From Anaerolineae bacterium (lineage in GTDB: Bacteria > Chloroflexota > Anaerolineae > B4-G1 > SLSP01), in contig JAGPHL010000022.1 of NCBI GenBank assembly GCA_018055515.1, positions 1-20,818 on the forward strand: DNA of 20,818 nucleotides, in the 5' to 3' direction. The stretch's first letter is position 1. Every line of letters starts with the position of its first letter. The notes below the pieces were generated by a model. That model did no database searches. It was given only the letters and a program-made list of their open reading frames with translations, and had not been told where the DNA came from. Positions 1 through 7,286 of this stretch are shown here, piece after piece. Position numbers and translations under genes: made by a program.

Positions 1-279
1 AAACTGTCGCACCGCCACCGGCCCCGGCGGGATGGGACTCCACGGCGCGACGGGGATCGCCAGACGTTGTCCGACCCACAGGCGATTGGGGTTGGCGATG
101 CCGTTGGCCGCGGCGATGACTTCGGGGCGTGTGGCATAGGCGCGACCGATGGCGTACAGGCTCTCGCCGGGGCGGACGACGTGATACCCCTGGATACTCC
201 ACCCGGCAGCCAGCGCTGCCGCCGGAAGCGTGCTCAGCACTATCACCAATGCGAGCACCAGCAGCAATTTCTTGCGCAT
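1..279 (-). CDS. Secreted LysM-domain protein (3' end outside window)
   Basis: The first 93 codons of a minus-strand gene are visible, and the frame is still open at the window edge. The protein begins MRKKLLLVLALVIVLS followed by an Ala-rich stretch, a typical signal peptide with a likely cleavage near AALA-AG (residues 21-26). Residues about 31-76 form one LysM repeat: YHVVRPGESLYAIGRAYAT, then the VIAAANGIANPNRLWVGQRLAIP half. LysM binds N-acetylglucosamine-containing glycans such as peptidoglycan, so the product is expected at the cell wall. A Pro-rich segment starts after the repeat, so further LysM copies or a catalytic domain may lie off the window. The ATG is supported by AGGAGG six nucleotides upstream (285-290). 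Function beyond glycan binding cannot be stated. Confidence 0.85.
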   Translation of the reverse strand, partial: MRKKLLLVLALVIVLSTLPAAALAAGWSIQGYHVVRPGESLYAIGRAYATRPEVIAAANGIANPNRLWVGQRLAIPVAPWSPIPPGPVAVRQF

Positions 280-365
280 ACTCGACCTCCTTTTTGCTTG
301 TTATGGCACGATACACCTGACAACAGAGTCATTTGTGGCGGGTGGGGATTCATGACCCTATTTTT

Positions 366-393
366 ATTCTAAGGCCATTGGGGGATTTGTGAA
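366..393 (-). promoter_or_regulatory. Candidate sigma-70 promoter for the LysM gene
   Basis: On the minus strand TTCACA (393-388) and TAGAAT (371-366) are separated by 16 bp, each one base off consensus. Transcription would start near 359 and leave a leader of about 80 nt before the LysM ATG. The interval 280-556 holds no credible gene, only this site, the plus-strand promoter and the ribosome-binding sites. Confidence 0.35.
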
Positions 394-475
394 TTCCGAT
401 GCGGTTACAGAGTGATTACAAGGCGTGTCGAGCCGGGAGCCTGCGGCCGGCGGCGTTTCGCGGAGGGGCGCGTCC

Positions 476-503
476 TTGTCTTTTTGGGGAAGCACGGTAA
501 AAT
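476..503 (+). promoter_or_regulatory. Candidate sigma-70 promoter for the dksA-like/lspA/rluD-like operon
   Basis: TTGTCT (476-481) and TAAAAT (498-503) are separated by 16 bp. The -10 matches five of six consensus bases and the -35 four of six. The start would be near 510, giving a leader of about 47 nt before the ATG at 557. It diverges from the candidate LysM promoter. Confidence 0.4.
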
Positions 504-556
504 CTAACTGGCACAGCAAGTTCGGACTACTACCTGGATTGAGGGGTGTATTGACC

Positions 557-904
557 ATGTCGTTGACATACGCTGAATTGCAGCAGCTGCTTCTTAAGCA
601 AGAAGGTGAGCTGCGGAGTCAGTTGGAAAGCATCCATAGCGAAGTTCGTGAGGATGGGGTAGGTTACAGCAATCACATCGCCGACGCGGCAAGCGAGGTT
701 TTCGAGCAGGCGCGCAATGTCTCCGTGCTGCAACAGCTCCGCCGTTCCTACGAAGATGTGCAGCACGCGCTCCAGAAATTCGAGGACGCCACTTACGGCA
801 TCTGCGAATCCTGCGGCGCGCTGATTGACATCCCCCGCCTGGAGGCCTTGCCCTCCGCCCGCTATTGCGTCACCTGCCAGACTCGCCTCGAAGGCAAACG
901 ATGA
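557..904 (+). CDS. DksA/TraR-family C4 zinc-finger protein (YlyA-like)
   Basis: This 115-aa protein has an N-terminal helical region (residues 1-75, rich in Gln, Glu and Leu). A C-terminal zinc finger follows, with Cys83 and Cys86 (GICESCG) and Cys104 and Cys107 (RYCVTCQ). The spacing and the intervening RLEALPSA pattern are those of the DksA/TraR finger. Family members bind in the secondary channel of RNA polymerase and alter promoter response, but this short form may not do exactly what E. coli DksA does. The ATG at 557 is chosen because the DksA-like similarity starts there and GAGGGG lies about 10 nt upstream; the frame is open further upstream to 425 but that part looks non-coding. Its stop overlaps the lspA start (ATGA). 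The same gene order (ylyA-lspA-ylyB) occurs in Bacillus, which supports the assignment. Confidence 0.85.
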   Translation: MSLTYAELQQLLLKQEGELRSQLESIHSEVREDGVGYSNHIADAASEVFEQARNVSVLQQLRRSYEDVQHALQKFEDATYGICESCGALIDIPRLEALPSARYCVTCQTRLEGKR

Positions 905-1428
905 GGCGTTGGCGACTGTATCCGAGTCGCCTGGTGTTGTGGGGACTGGCGGCCATCATCATCCTTGCGGATCGCCTGTCCAAGGCATGGGTGTTGGCGC
1001 ATCTCACGGAGTATGTGCCTGCGGATGTTTTTCCCTGGCTGGCTCCCATTGCATCTTTCACCCGCCTGCCTAACACCGGCGTTGCTTTTGGGATGTTCCC
1101 ACAGTTCGGAGATATCTTCAAGATCCTTTCTGCGGGAGTGATTGTCGCGATCATCTTTTTCTCCCGCAGCCTCGATCCCCACGATTGGTTTACCCATGTG
1201 GCGCTGGGCTTCATGGTCGGCGGCGCGACCGGTAACCTCATAGATCGGCTGATCTATGGGTACGTGGTAGATTTCATTGATTTGAACTTCTGGCCTTTCC
1301 GTTCGTTTGCAGTTTTCAACCTCGCCGACGCCAGCATTGTCATCGGCGTGGGCTTATTGTTGGTGGTAGTTTGGGTTCAAGAGAGGCGCGCTGCCCATGT
1401 CAACCGAGCCGAAAATCCTGACAGCTGA
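901..1428 (+). CDS. lspA: Signal peptidase II (prolipoprotein signal peptidase)
   Basis: LspA is the membrane aspartyl protease that removes the signal peptide of diacylglyceryl-modified prolipoproteins. The 175-aa product has the family's motifs in order: ADRLSK after the first membrane helix (residues 23-28), PNTGVAFGMF (57-66), GNLIDRL (111-117), YVVDFID (121-127) and FNLADASI (139-146). The catalytic aspartates are expected to be Asp124 and Asp143. Four hydrophobic segments are visible (about 11-29, 72-88, 98-116 and 143-160). The ATG at 901 overlaps the upstream stop by 4 nt, which suggests translational coupling. A TTG 12 codons upstream would add a non-conserved tail and is less likely. 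The 3' end overlaps the next gene by 32 nt. Confidence 0.95.
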   Translation: MRRWRLYPSRLVLWGLAAIIILADRLSKAWVLAHLTEYVPADVFPWLAPIASFTRLPNTGVAFGMFPQFGDIFKILSAGVIVAIIFFSRSLDPHDWFTHVALGFMVGGATGNLIDRLIYGYVVDFIDLNFWPFRSFAVFNLADASIVIGVGLLLVVVWVQERRAAHVNRAENPDS

Positions 1429-2329
1429 AGAATCGCAACGTCTGGACCTGATCCTGGTTCAGCAATGGCCGGAACTGGGACGACGGGCTTTGCGGGAGCT
1501 CGTGCAGCAGGGCGGCGTTCGCATCAACGGCGAGCTGGCCCTCAAGGCCGGGCAGTACGTGCAGGCGGGCGATCGTGTGGAAGTTGCGGCCCCGCCCCTG
1601 GAGGAAAGCTTGCCTGCGTCAGAGGCCGCATCCTACGGTTTGGACGTCGTCTACGAGGATGCGTCTATCGTGGTGGCGGACAAACCGGCGGGCATGCCCA
1701 CGAATGCCACCCGTCGCGGCGGGGAAGTGACGCTGGCGACGCTGTTGGGGCAGGCCTATCCCGACCTGTGGCATGTCGGCGGCGTCGAGCGCGCCGGCAT
1801 TCTGCAGCGCCTCGACGCGGAGTGCTCTGGTCTGGTGGTGGCGGCGCGCACGGAGGAGGTCTATCGCGTCCTCAAGCGCGAGGCCACCCGTCAGCGGCTC
1901 GTGGGATCATACATGGCGCTGGTCGAGGGCCGTCTGACCGAGACTGGCGAGATCGAGGCGCCGATCGGAAACCTCAAGCATGAGCGGGAGCAGGCCAGCG
2001 TGATGCGCGAGGGACGGGCTGCGCGGACACACTATCGGGCCGTGCATCACTACCGGGATGAGGGGCGTTACTACACCCTGCTGGAGGTCGTGCCCGAGTC
2101 GGCGCGCTTACATCAAGTCCGCGTGCACCTGGCGTGGTATGGGTATCCCGTCGTGGGGGACCGGCTGTACGGTTCGCAGCGGCAGCCGGATTGGGTGACC
2201 CGCCTGTACTTGCACCTGTCTGAATTGACGTTTCAGCATCCGCTTACCGGCGCGATGATGGCTCTGGATTCGCCGCTGCCCGCCGAGATTTACGGTGTGT
2301 TGCATTTCATGGCGCGCCGTAAGCGGTGA
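1397..2329 (+). CDS. RluA/RluD-family pseudouridine synthase, variant active-site motif
   Basis: The 310-aa protein has an N-terminal S4 RNA-binding domain (residues about 13-63, including GRRALRELVQQGGVRING). The catalytic domain follows, with DKPAGMPTNATRRGG (95-109) and the active-site segment ILQRLDAECSGLVV (135-148), whose Asp140 is the expected nucleophile. Near the C terminus, HQVRVHLAWYGYPVVGDRLYG-type sequence (239-259) is diagnostic of the family. Members isomerise uridine to pseudouridine, usually in 23S rRNA. The usual HRLD..TSGL motif reads QRLD..CSGL here, so the target cannot be assumed to be that of RluD. The ATG at 1397 has GAGAGG about 10 nt upstream and lies inside lspA, as in the lspA-ylyB arrangement of Bacillus. 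Confidence 0.9.
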   Translation: MSTEPKILTAEESQRLDLILVQQWPELGRRALRELVQQGGVRINGELALKAGQYVQAGDRVEVAAPPLEESLPASEAASYGLDVVYEDASIVVADKPAGMPTNATRRGGEVTLATLLGQAYPDLWHVGGVERAGILQRLDAECSGLVVAARTEEVYRVLKREATRQRLVGSYMALVEGRLTETGEIEAPIGNLKHEREQASVMREGRAARTHYRAVHHYRDEGRYYTLLEVVPESARLHQVRVHLAWYGYPVVGDRLYGSQRQPDWVTRLYLHLSELTFQHPLTGAMMALDSPLPAEIYGVLHFMARRKR

Positions 2330-2393
2330 GGATGGCCTTCTCTTGGCTTGATTTCAATAACCTGCTTGTCAAACTGCTTGTCGAGGTGGGAAT

Positions 2394-3227
2394 ATGCGTG
2401 AATTGAACATCGCTGTCGTGCAGATGGCCCCGGAATTGGGCAAGATGGAAGCCAACATCGCCAGGATGGCGGATTGGATTCGCATCATTGCTACGGCGCA
2501 GCCGGTGGACATCATCGTCTTCCCGGAGCTCTCGGTCACCGGCTATGAGGGCGGGCAGCGCTTCGCGCAGATGGCGCAGCGCGTGCCCGGCGCGGCTTCC
2601 AACATCCTGGGGCAACACGCCAGCGAGTTTGGCGTCTACGTGCTGGTGGGGATGGCGACCAAGGAGAAGGTGGAAAGCGTGATTTACAACAGCGCCGTGC
2701 TCATCGGCCCCGATGGCGCGCCGGCGGGGGAATACCGCAAATTGCATTTGCCCGCCGAGGAGCGGCTGGTCTTCCGCCCCGGCTATCGGCTGGCGCCGGT
2801 GGAAACTGAGTTCGGCGTGATCGGCATCCTGCTCGGCTGGGACCTGGTGTTCCCGGAGGTCGCCCGAAATCTGGTGCTGGATGGCGCCGAGGTGTTGTTG
2901 CTGCCCGCGGCGTGGGAAGCCCGCCAGGCGGCGATCTGGCGCACGCTGCTCGTCGCCCGCGCTTATGAGAACGAGGTCTTCCTGGCCGCCGCGAACCGCA
3001 TTGGACAGGAGCCTTCCTATACTTTCGGCGGGGAATCGGCGATTTTGGGGCCGCGCGGCGAGATGCTGGGGACTATCGCGCCTCCCGAGGAAGGCGAGGC
3101 CGGCCCGACGGAGGGATACGTGGTCGCCCGCCTGGACCTGGATGAAATTCGGCGGCGGCGGGAGGAATCGCAGATCATCTCAGCGCGCCAGCCGGCGGCG
3201 TATCGCGCCATCGTGCGCAAATATTGA
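2394..3227 (+). CDS. Nitrilase-superfamily protein lacking the catalytic cysteine
   Basis: The 277-aa protein has the full alpha-beta-beta-alpha nitrilase fold by pattern: IAVVQMAPELG at the start, FPELSVTGY with Glu45, YRKLHLP with Lys116, and an FPE-VAR segment with GILLGWDLVFPEVAR (144-158). The normal triad is Glu-Lys-Cys, with the cysteine in a (I/V)C(Y/W)D context. Here that position is Gly148 (codon GGC at 2835-2837), and the protein contains no cysteine at all. Amidase or nitrilase chemistry by the usual thioester route is therefore not expected. A binding or regulatory role is possible but unknown. The ATG at 2394 follows GAGGTGGG at 2383-2390. The gene lies 64 nt after the pseudouridine synthase gene, with no terminator seen between, so it is probably co-transcribed. 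Confidence 0.85.
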   Translation: MRELNIAVVQMAPELGKMEANIARMADWIRIIATAQPVDIIVFPELSVTGYEGGQRFAQMAQRVPGAASNILGQHASEFGVYVLVGMATKEKVESVIYNSAVLIGPDGAPAGEYRKLHLPAEERLVFRPGYRLAPVETEFGVIGILLGWDLVFPEVARNLVLDGAEVLLLPAAWEARQAAIWRTLLVARAYENEVFLAAANRIGQEPSYTFGGESAILGPRGEMLGTIAPPEEGEAGPTEGYVVARLDLDEIRRRREESQIISARQPAAYRAIVRKY

Positions 3228-3246
3228 GTTTCGGCCAGGGGGAGCG

Positions 3247-3270
3247 GGTCGGACGGTTTAGTGTCCGGCC
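3247..3270 (+). terminator. Hairpin downstream of the nitrilase-like gene
   Basis: GGTCGGAC (3247-3254) pairs with GTCCGGCC (3263-3270), 8 bp with one G-U pair and an 8-nt loop. TGATTTTG follows. It sits 14 nt upstream of a stronger hairpin, so the two may work in tandem. Confidence 0.4.
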
Positions 3271-3283
3271 TGATTTTGAGATG

Positions 3284-3315
3284 ACGCCGCAGGGAGAGCC
3301 TCCCTGCGGCGTTTT
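3284..3315 (+). terminator. Rho-independent terminator between convergent genes
   Basis: A perfect 12-bp stem is formed by ACGCCGCAGGGA (3284-3295) and TCCCTGCGGCGT (3301-3312), with a 5-nt loop. TTTT (3312-3315) follows on the plus strand. It ends the plus-strand operon. Read on the minus strand the stem is not followed by a T run, so it would stop the convergent GNAT-like transcript less well. Confidence 0.75.
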
Positions 3316-3325
3316 GGGCGGAGTT

Positions 3326-4483
3326 TTACAGCGCTTTGTCGTACATGCGATAGGTCCGATAGAGCTCGCCGTTGAAGTTGGCCGCGGTCTGCCGCATCGG
3401 GAGGTTCGATTCCAGCACCCAGGAGATCTCACAGCGCTTGTAGCCCTGTCGAATCCCCGCCTTGAGCGTTTCCAGGAACAGCAGGGCATCCACGCCCTGG
3501 CCCCGGTACTCCTCGACGATTCCGCCGACGGCGGCGCGGATGGTGGTGATGCAGTGGCGGACTTTCCACCAGTAGGCCAGCTTCACCGTCGTCCACCATT
3601 CCGGTTCGCCGGGACGGGGATAGGCCTTGAGTAAGGGCTGGCACAGATCAATGAACGGCAACATGAAGGCGATCGGCTCCCCATCTCTTTCGGCGAAAAA
3701 GACTGTCTTGGGATCGAGGAGCACTTTCAGGGCTTCGCCGAGGTGCTCCAACTCGCGTTCTGTCAAGGGCACAAACCCCCAGTTTTTGGCCCAGGCGGCG
3801 TTGTAGACCTTCTTGACCTTCTGTTTCTCTTCTTCGAACTTGTGCATGTTGATGGGGCGGATCGTGATGTTCAGCCGGTCGCGGACGCGCTCGGCGACGC
3901 GGAGCAGCTTGGGGTTGATGCCGGTGCCGTCCTCCTTCATCGTCGTGAGATCGAAGGTGTAGGCATACAGGTCCATGGCTTTGGCGTAGCCGGCGGCTTC
4001 GATGTAGTCCACGTAATAGCGCGGATTGTAGGTCATCATCACCACTGGCGGGCCATTCCAGCCGTCTACCAGCAGGCCGACCTCTTCATTGGTGGAGAAG
4101 TTGGCCGGACCTCGCGAGGTAGTCATCCCCTGCGCCCGGAGGGATTCCTCCGCGGTCTCCAACAGCGCCTGGGAAGCTTCGGGATCCTCGAGCACCTCAT
4201 ACATCCCAAAGAAGCCCACCTTGTCGTTCCAGATCTCATTGTGACGGTGATTGACAATCGCCGAGATGCGCCCGACCACCTTGTCGCCACGCCAGGCGAG
4301 AAAAGACTTCACGTTTGCGTGTTCATAAAAGGGATGGCGCTGCGGATCCATGATCTCGAAGCGCTCCGAAAGCAGCGGCGGGACCCACAGCGGGTCGTTT
4401 TTGTAGACTTCCCACTGAAAATAGATGAAGGTCTTGATGTCTGCTGCCGTTTCCACAGGGGTGATGCGAAGCTGTTCTGTCAT
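3326..4483 (-). CDS. GNAT-fold acyltransferase-like protein (YghO/bCerS-like family)
   Basis: The 385-aa protein belongs to a long family with two GNAT-like halves. N-terminal features are YFQWEVYKNDPLWVPPLL (21-38), HPFYEHANVKSFLAWRGDKV (50-69) and GRISAIVNHRHNE (71-83). The middle has GPANFSTNEEVGLLVDG (125-141) and MTYNPRYYVDYIEAAGY (150-166). The C-terminal half carries VEEYRGQGVDALLFLE (323-338), where the R-G-Q-G pattern is the expected acyl-CoA phosphate-binding loop. From memory, the same pattern occurs in E. coli YghO and in the Caulobacter ceramide synthase family, so lipid N-acylation is a possibility, not a conclusion. The ATG at 4483 has an AGGAGGAGG ribosome-binding site just upstream and a near-consensus promoter. 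No sphingolipid partner gene is in the window. Confidence 0.8.
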   Translation of the reverse strand: MTEQLRITPVETAADIKTFIYFQWEVYKNDPLWVPPLLSERFEIMDPQRHPFYEHANVKSFLAWRGDKVVGRISAIVNHRHNEIWNDKVGFFGMYEVLEDPEASQALLETAEESLRAQGMTTSRGPANFSTNEEVGLLVDGWNGPPVVMMTYNPRYYVDYIEAAGYAKAMDLYAYTFDLTTMKEDGTGINPKLLRVAERVRDRLNITIRPINMHKFEEEKQKVKKVYNAAWAKNWGFVPLTERELEHLGEALKVLLDPKTVFFAERDGEPIAFMLPFIDLCQPLLKAYPRPGEPEWWTTVKLAYWWKVRHCITTIRAAVGGIVEEYRGQGVDALLFLETLKAGIRQGYKRCEISWVLESNLPMRQTAANFNGELYRTYRMYDKAL

Positions 4484-4504
4484 AATGCCTCCTCCTCATA
4501 AGTG

Positions 4505-4546
4505 CGACGCCGAATCATTTACGATTATACGACCGATTGGCGTCGT
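4505..4546. promoter_or_regulatory. Inverted repeat bracketing the -10 box of the GNAT-like gene (candidate operator)
   Basis: CGACGCCGAATC (4505-4516) is matched on the other strand by GATTGGCGTCG (4535-4545), 11 paired bases with one bulged base. One arm fills the spacer of the minus-strand promoter and the other begins at the predicted transcript start. A transcript from that start would not contain both arms, so a DNA-binding protein site is more likely than an RNA structure. Confidence 0.4.
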
Positions 4547-4552
4547 CGTCAA
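4524..4552 (-). promoter_or_regulatory. Near-consensus sigma-70 promoter of the GNAT-like gene
   Basis: On the minus strand TTGACG (4552-4547) and a perfect TATAAT (4529-4524) are separated by exactly 17 bp. Transcription would begin near 4517, giving a leader of about 34 nt that contains the strong ribosome-binding site. Confidence 0.75.
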
Positions 4553-4603
4553 AAAACGGCCTTCACTTTCAGCGCATTTTCTAATGCAATTCTAACATTG
4601 TCG

Positions 4604-4612
4604 TGCTAAGAT
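4604..4612 (+). promoter_or_regulatory. Candidate extended -10 promoter of clpB
   Basis: TGC-TAAGAT (4604-4612) fits an extended -10 element; TGCAAT (4585-4590) is the only -35-like hexamer, 16 bp upstream, and is weak. The start would be near 4619, about 22 nt before the clpB ATG. I found no CIRCE repeat and no sigma-32-type promoter, so heat-shock control is not visible here. Confidence 0.3.
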
Positions 4613-4640
4613 AGGGCAAAATCATACGTGAGGTGAACTT

Positions 4641-7217
4641 ATGGACCTGAATCGTTATACAGAAAAAGCTCAAGAGGCGCTGCTGCGGGCGCAAGGGTTA
4701 ACGGTTGAACACGGGCATCCGCAGATTGAGCCCGAACATCTGTTGTTGGCTTTGCTGGAGCAGGCGGACGGGGTGGTCCCGCAGGTGATCCTGCGGCTCG
4801 GCGGCGATCCGCAACGTCTCGCCGGGGATGTGCGGCAGGTGCTGTCGCGCCGGCCGCGGACGCAGGGGGGCGCCGCGCAGGTGGGACTCTCGCCGGCAAC
4901 CGCGCGCCTGTTGCAGGCGGCCGAGCGTGAAGCCGACAGCTTGCATGATGACTACGTGAGCACCGAGCATCTGCTGCTGGCGATGGCGGACACGAACACG
5001 GGCGACCTTTCCCGTTTCCTGGCGACCTTTGGCGTCACCCGTGATGCGGTGTTGCGTGCTCTCCAGGGAATTCGCGGCGGACAGCGCGTCACGACGCCGA
5101 CCCCCGAAGGGACCTACTCGGCGTTGGAGCGCTACGGGCGCGACCTGACGGTGTTGGCGCAGCAGGGCAAGCTCGACCCGGTGATTGGCCGCGACGATGA
5201 AATCCGGCGCGTGATGCAGATTCTCTCCCGCCGCACGAAGAATAATCCCGTGCTGGTAGGCGAGGCCGGCGTGGGGAAGACTGCCATTGTCGAGGGGTTG
5301 GCGCAGCGCATTGTGCGGGGCGACGTCCCCGAAAGCCTGAAGGACAAGCGCATCTTCCAGCTGGACATGGGCGCGCTCATTGCCGGCGCCAAGTATCGCG
5401 GCGAGTTCGAGGAGCGCCTCAAGGCGGTGCTCAACGAGGTAGGGCGCTCGGAAGGGAAAATTTTGCTGTTCATTGATGAGCTGCATACCGTCGTTGGCGC
5501 GGGCAAGGCGGAGGGCGCGATGGATGCCGGCAACATCCTCAAGCCCATGCTGGCGCGCGGCGAGCTGCACACCATCGGCGCGACGACGCTGGATGAGTAT
5601 CGCCAGTACATCGAGAAAGACGCGGCGTTGGAGCGACGTTTTCAGCCGGTCTATGTGGACGAGCCGTCGGTAGAAGACACCGTCAGCATCCTGCGCGGCC
5701 TCAAGGAGCGCTACGAGGCGCATCACGGCGTCCGCATTCAGGACGCAGCGCTCATCGCGGCGGCCTCGCTGAGCCGGCGCTACATCACCGACCGGCAGCT
5801 GCCCGACAAGGCCATTGACCTGATAGACGAGGCCGCGGCGCGGCTGAAAATGGAGATTGATTCTAAGCCGGAAGATCTGGACGAGTGTGATCGCCGCATC
5901 ATGCAGCTGGAAATCGAGCGCGAGGCGTTGCGGAAGGAAAAAGATGAAGCCAGCCGCCAGCGTCTGCAGAAACTAGAGCAGGAGCTGGCAGACTTGCGGG
6001 AGCGTGAGCGCGCGTTGCGTTCGCGGTGGGAGCAGGAGAAATCGTTGATCCAAAAATTGCAGGCCACGCAGCAGGCGATGGAGGCGCTCAAGGTTGAGAT
6101 TGAACAGGCGGAGCGGGCCTTTGACCTGGAGCGGGCGGCGCGGCTGCGCTATGGCAAAGCTCTGGAATTGCAGCAGCAACAGGAGGAGCTGCAGGAACAG
6201 CTGCGGAAAGTGCAGGGGGATCGTCCCCTTCTGCGCCTGGAGGTCAGCCCGGAGGAAATCGCGCGCGTGGTCTCGGAGTGGACGGGGATTCCGGTCTCCC
6301 GACTGCTGGAGGGCGAACGCGCCAAGCTGCTCCGCATGGAGGAGGAGCTCCATCGGCGCGTGGTGGGACAGGACGAGGCCGTCGCTGCCGTGTCCAACGC
6401 CGTGCGACGTTCGCGCGCCGGCTTGCAGGATCCCAACCGTCCTATCGGCTCGTTCCTGTTCCTGGGGCCGACGGGTGTGGGGAAGACGGAGCTGGCCCGG
6501 GCCCTGGCCGAATTCCTGTTTGACACTGAGGACGCGCTCATTCGCATTGACATGAGCGAGTATCAGGAGAAGCACACCGTCTCGCGGCTCATCGGTGCGC
6601 CGCCGGGATATGTCGGCTATGAGGAAGGCGGGCAGTTGACCGAGGCGGTGCGGCGTCGCCCTTACAGCGTGCTATTGTTGGATGAGATCGAGAAGGCGCA
6701 TCCCGAGGTCTTCAACGTGCTGTTGCAGTTGCTGGATGATGGACGTCTCACCGATGGGCATGGCCGTACGGTGGACTTCAAGAATACCATCGTCATTTTG
6801 ACCAGCAACGTGGGCAGCCGGTGGATCAAAGAGCTGGGGGTGGAAGCGGCCCGTTCGCAGGTGCTGGCGGAGCTGGATCAGGCGTTCCGCCCGGAGTTCC
6901 TGAACCGGATTGACGCGGTGATTCTCTTCCGCAATCTCACTCGCGAAGACCTGGCGCAGATCGTGGACATTCAAGTGCGGCATTTGCAGGCTCTGTTGGC
7001 CGAGCGGCATATCGAGGTGACCTTGACCGAGGCGGCGCGCAATTACCTGGCGGACGTGGGGTATGATCCCGTGTATGGCGCCCGCCCGCTCAAGCGCGCC
7101 ATTCAGCGCGAGCTGCAAGATCCGCTGGCGTTGGCGGTGTTGGAAGGTCGCTTCGGTGAGGGAGCGCACGTCACCGTGGAGGTACGCGAGGGCAAACTGG
7201 TCTTTCTCGAGGGCTGA
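4641..7217 (+). CDS. clpB: ClpB-type AAA+ protein disaggregase
   Basis: The 858-aa length fits ClpB, the hexameric ATPase that extracts proteins from aggregates with DnaK/DnaJ. Domains in order are the Clp N-domain repeat (residues about 1-145), AAA+ 1 with Walker A GEAGVGKT (207-214) and Walker B ILLFIDE (274-280), and the pore-loop segment KYRGEFEER (251-259). The middle coiled-coil domain (about 400-525, rich in Glu, Arg, Gln and Leu) follows. AAA+ 2 has Walker A GPTGVGKT (609-616), pore loop GYVGYEEGG (656-664) and Walker B VLLLDE (677-682). The C-terminal domain contains the GARPLKRAIQ motif (813-822). The long middle domain and the lack of a visible ClpP-binding IGF/L loop favour ClpB over ClpA or ClpC. 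The ATG at 4641 has GAGGTGAAC just upstream. No dnaK, dnaJ or grpE is in the window. Confidence 0.93.
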   Translation: MDLNRYTEKAQEALLRAQGLTVEHGHPQIEPEHLLLALLEQADGVVPQVILRLGGDPQRLAGDVRQVLSRRPRTQGGAAQVGLSPATARLLQAAEREADSLHDDYVSTEHLLLAMADTNTGDLSRFLATFGVTRDAVLRALQGIRGGQRVTTPTPEGTYSALERYGRDLTVLAQQGKLDPVIGRDDEIRRVMQILSRRTKNNPVLVGEAGVGKTAIVEGLAQRIVRGDVPESLKDKRIFQLDMGALIAGAKYRGEFEERLKAVLNEVGRSEGKILLFIDELHTVVGAGKAEGAMDAGNILKPMLARGELHTIGATTLDEYRQYIEKDAALERRFQPVYVDEPSVEDTVSILRGLKERYEAHHGVRIQDAALIAAASLSRRYITDRQLPDKAIDLIDEAAARLKMEIDSKPEDLDECDRRIMQLEIEREALRKEKDEASRQRLQKLEQELADLRERERALRSRWEQEKSLIQKLQATQQAMEALKVEIEQAERAFDLERAARLRYGKALELQQQQEELQEQLRKVQGDRPLLRLEVSPEEIARVVSEWTGIPVSRLLEGERAKLLRMEEELHRRVVGQDEAVAAVSNAVRRSRAGLQDPNRPIGSFLFLGPTGVGKTELARALAEFLFDTEDALIRIDMSEYQEKHTVSRLIGAPPGYVGYEEGGQLTEAVRRRPYSVLLLDEIEKAHPEVFNVLLQLLDDGRLTDGHGRTVDFKNTIVILTSNVGSRWIKELGVEAARSQVLAELDQAFRPEFLNRIDAVILFRNLTREDLAQIVDIQVRHLQALLAERHIEVTLTEAARNYLADVGYDPVYGARPLKRAIQRELQDPLALAVLEGRFGEGAHVTVEVREGKLVFLEG

Positions 7218-7242
7218 TAGCGTCTGACATCTGGCCGGAAAC

Positions 7243-7286
7243 AACACCGTCGTGGTGGGTGAAATTCCCATCACGACGGTGTTTTG
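7243..7286. terminator. Bidirectional terminator between clpB and the small membrane-protein gene
   Basis: AACACCGTCGTGGTGGG (7243-7259) pairs with CCCATCACGACGGTGTT (7267-7283): 17 bp with one G-U pair and a 7-nt loop. The plus-strand side continues GTTTTGTT and the minus-strand side GTTGTTTCC, so it can serve both convergent genes. Confidence 0.75.

Noticed and set aside
425..556. N-terminal extension of the DksA-like protein
   Set aside because: It contains the candidate promoter, has no family similarity, and a good ATG with an upstream purine-rich site occurs at 557.
4553..4640. Possible CIRCE or sigma-32 heat-shock element before clpB
   Set aside because: Neither the TTAGCACTC/GAGTGCTAA pair nor a CTTGAAA-type -35 is present.
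4698..5726. Minus-strand open frame of 342 codons
   Set aside because: It is antisense to the ClpB N-domain and first AAA+ domain and has no independent support.
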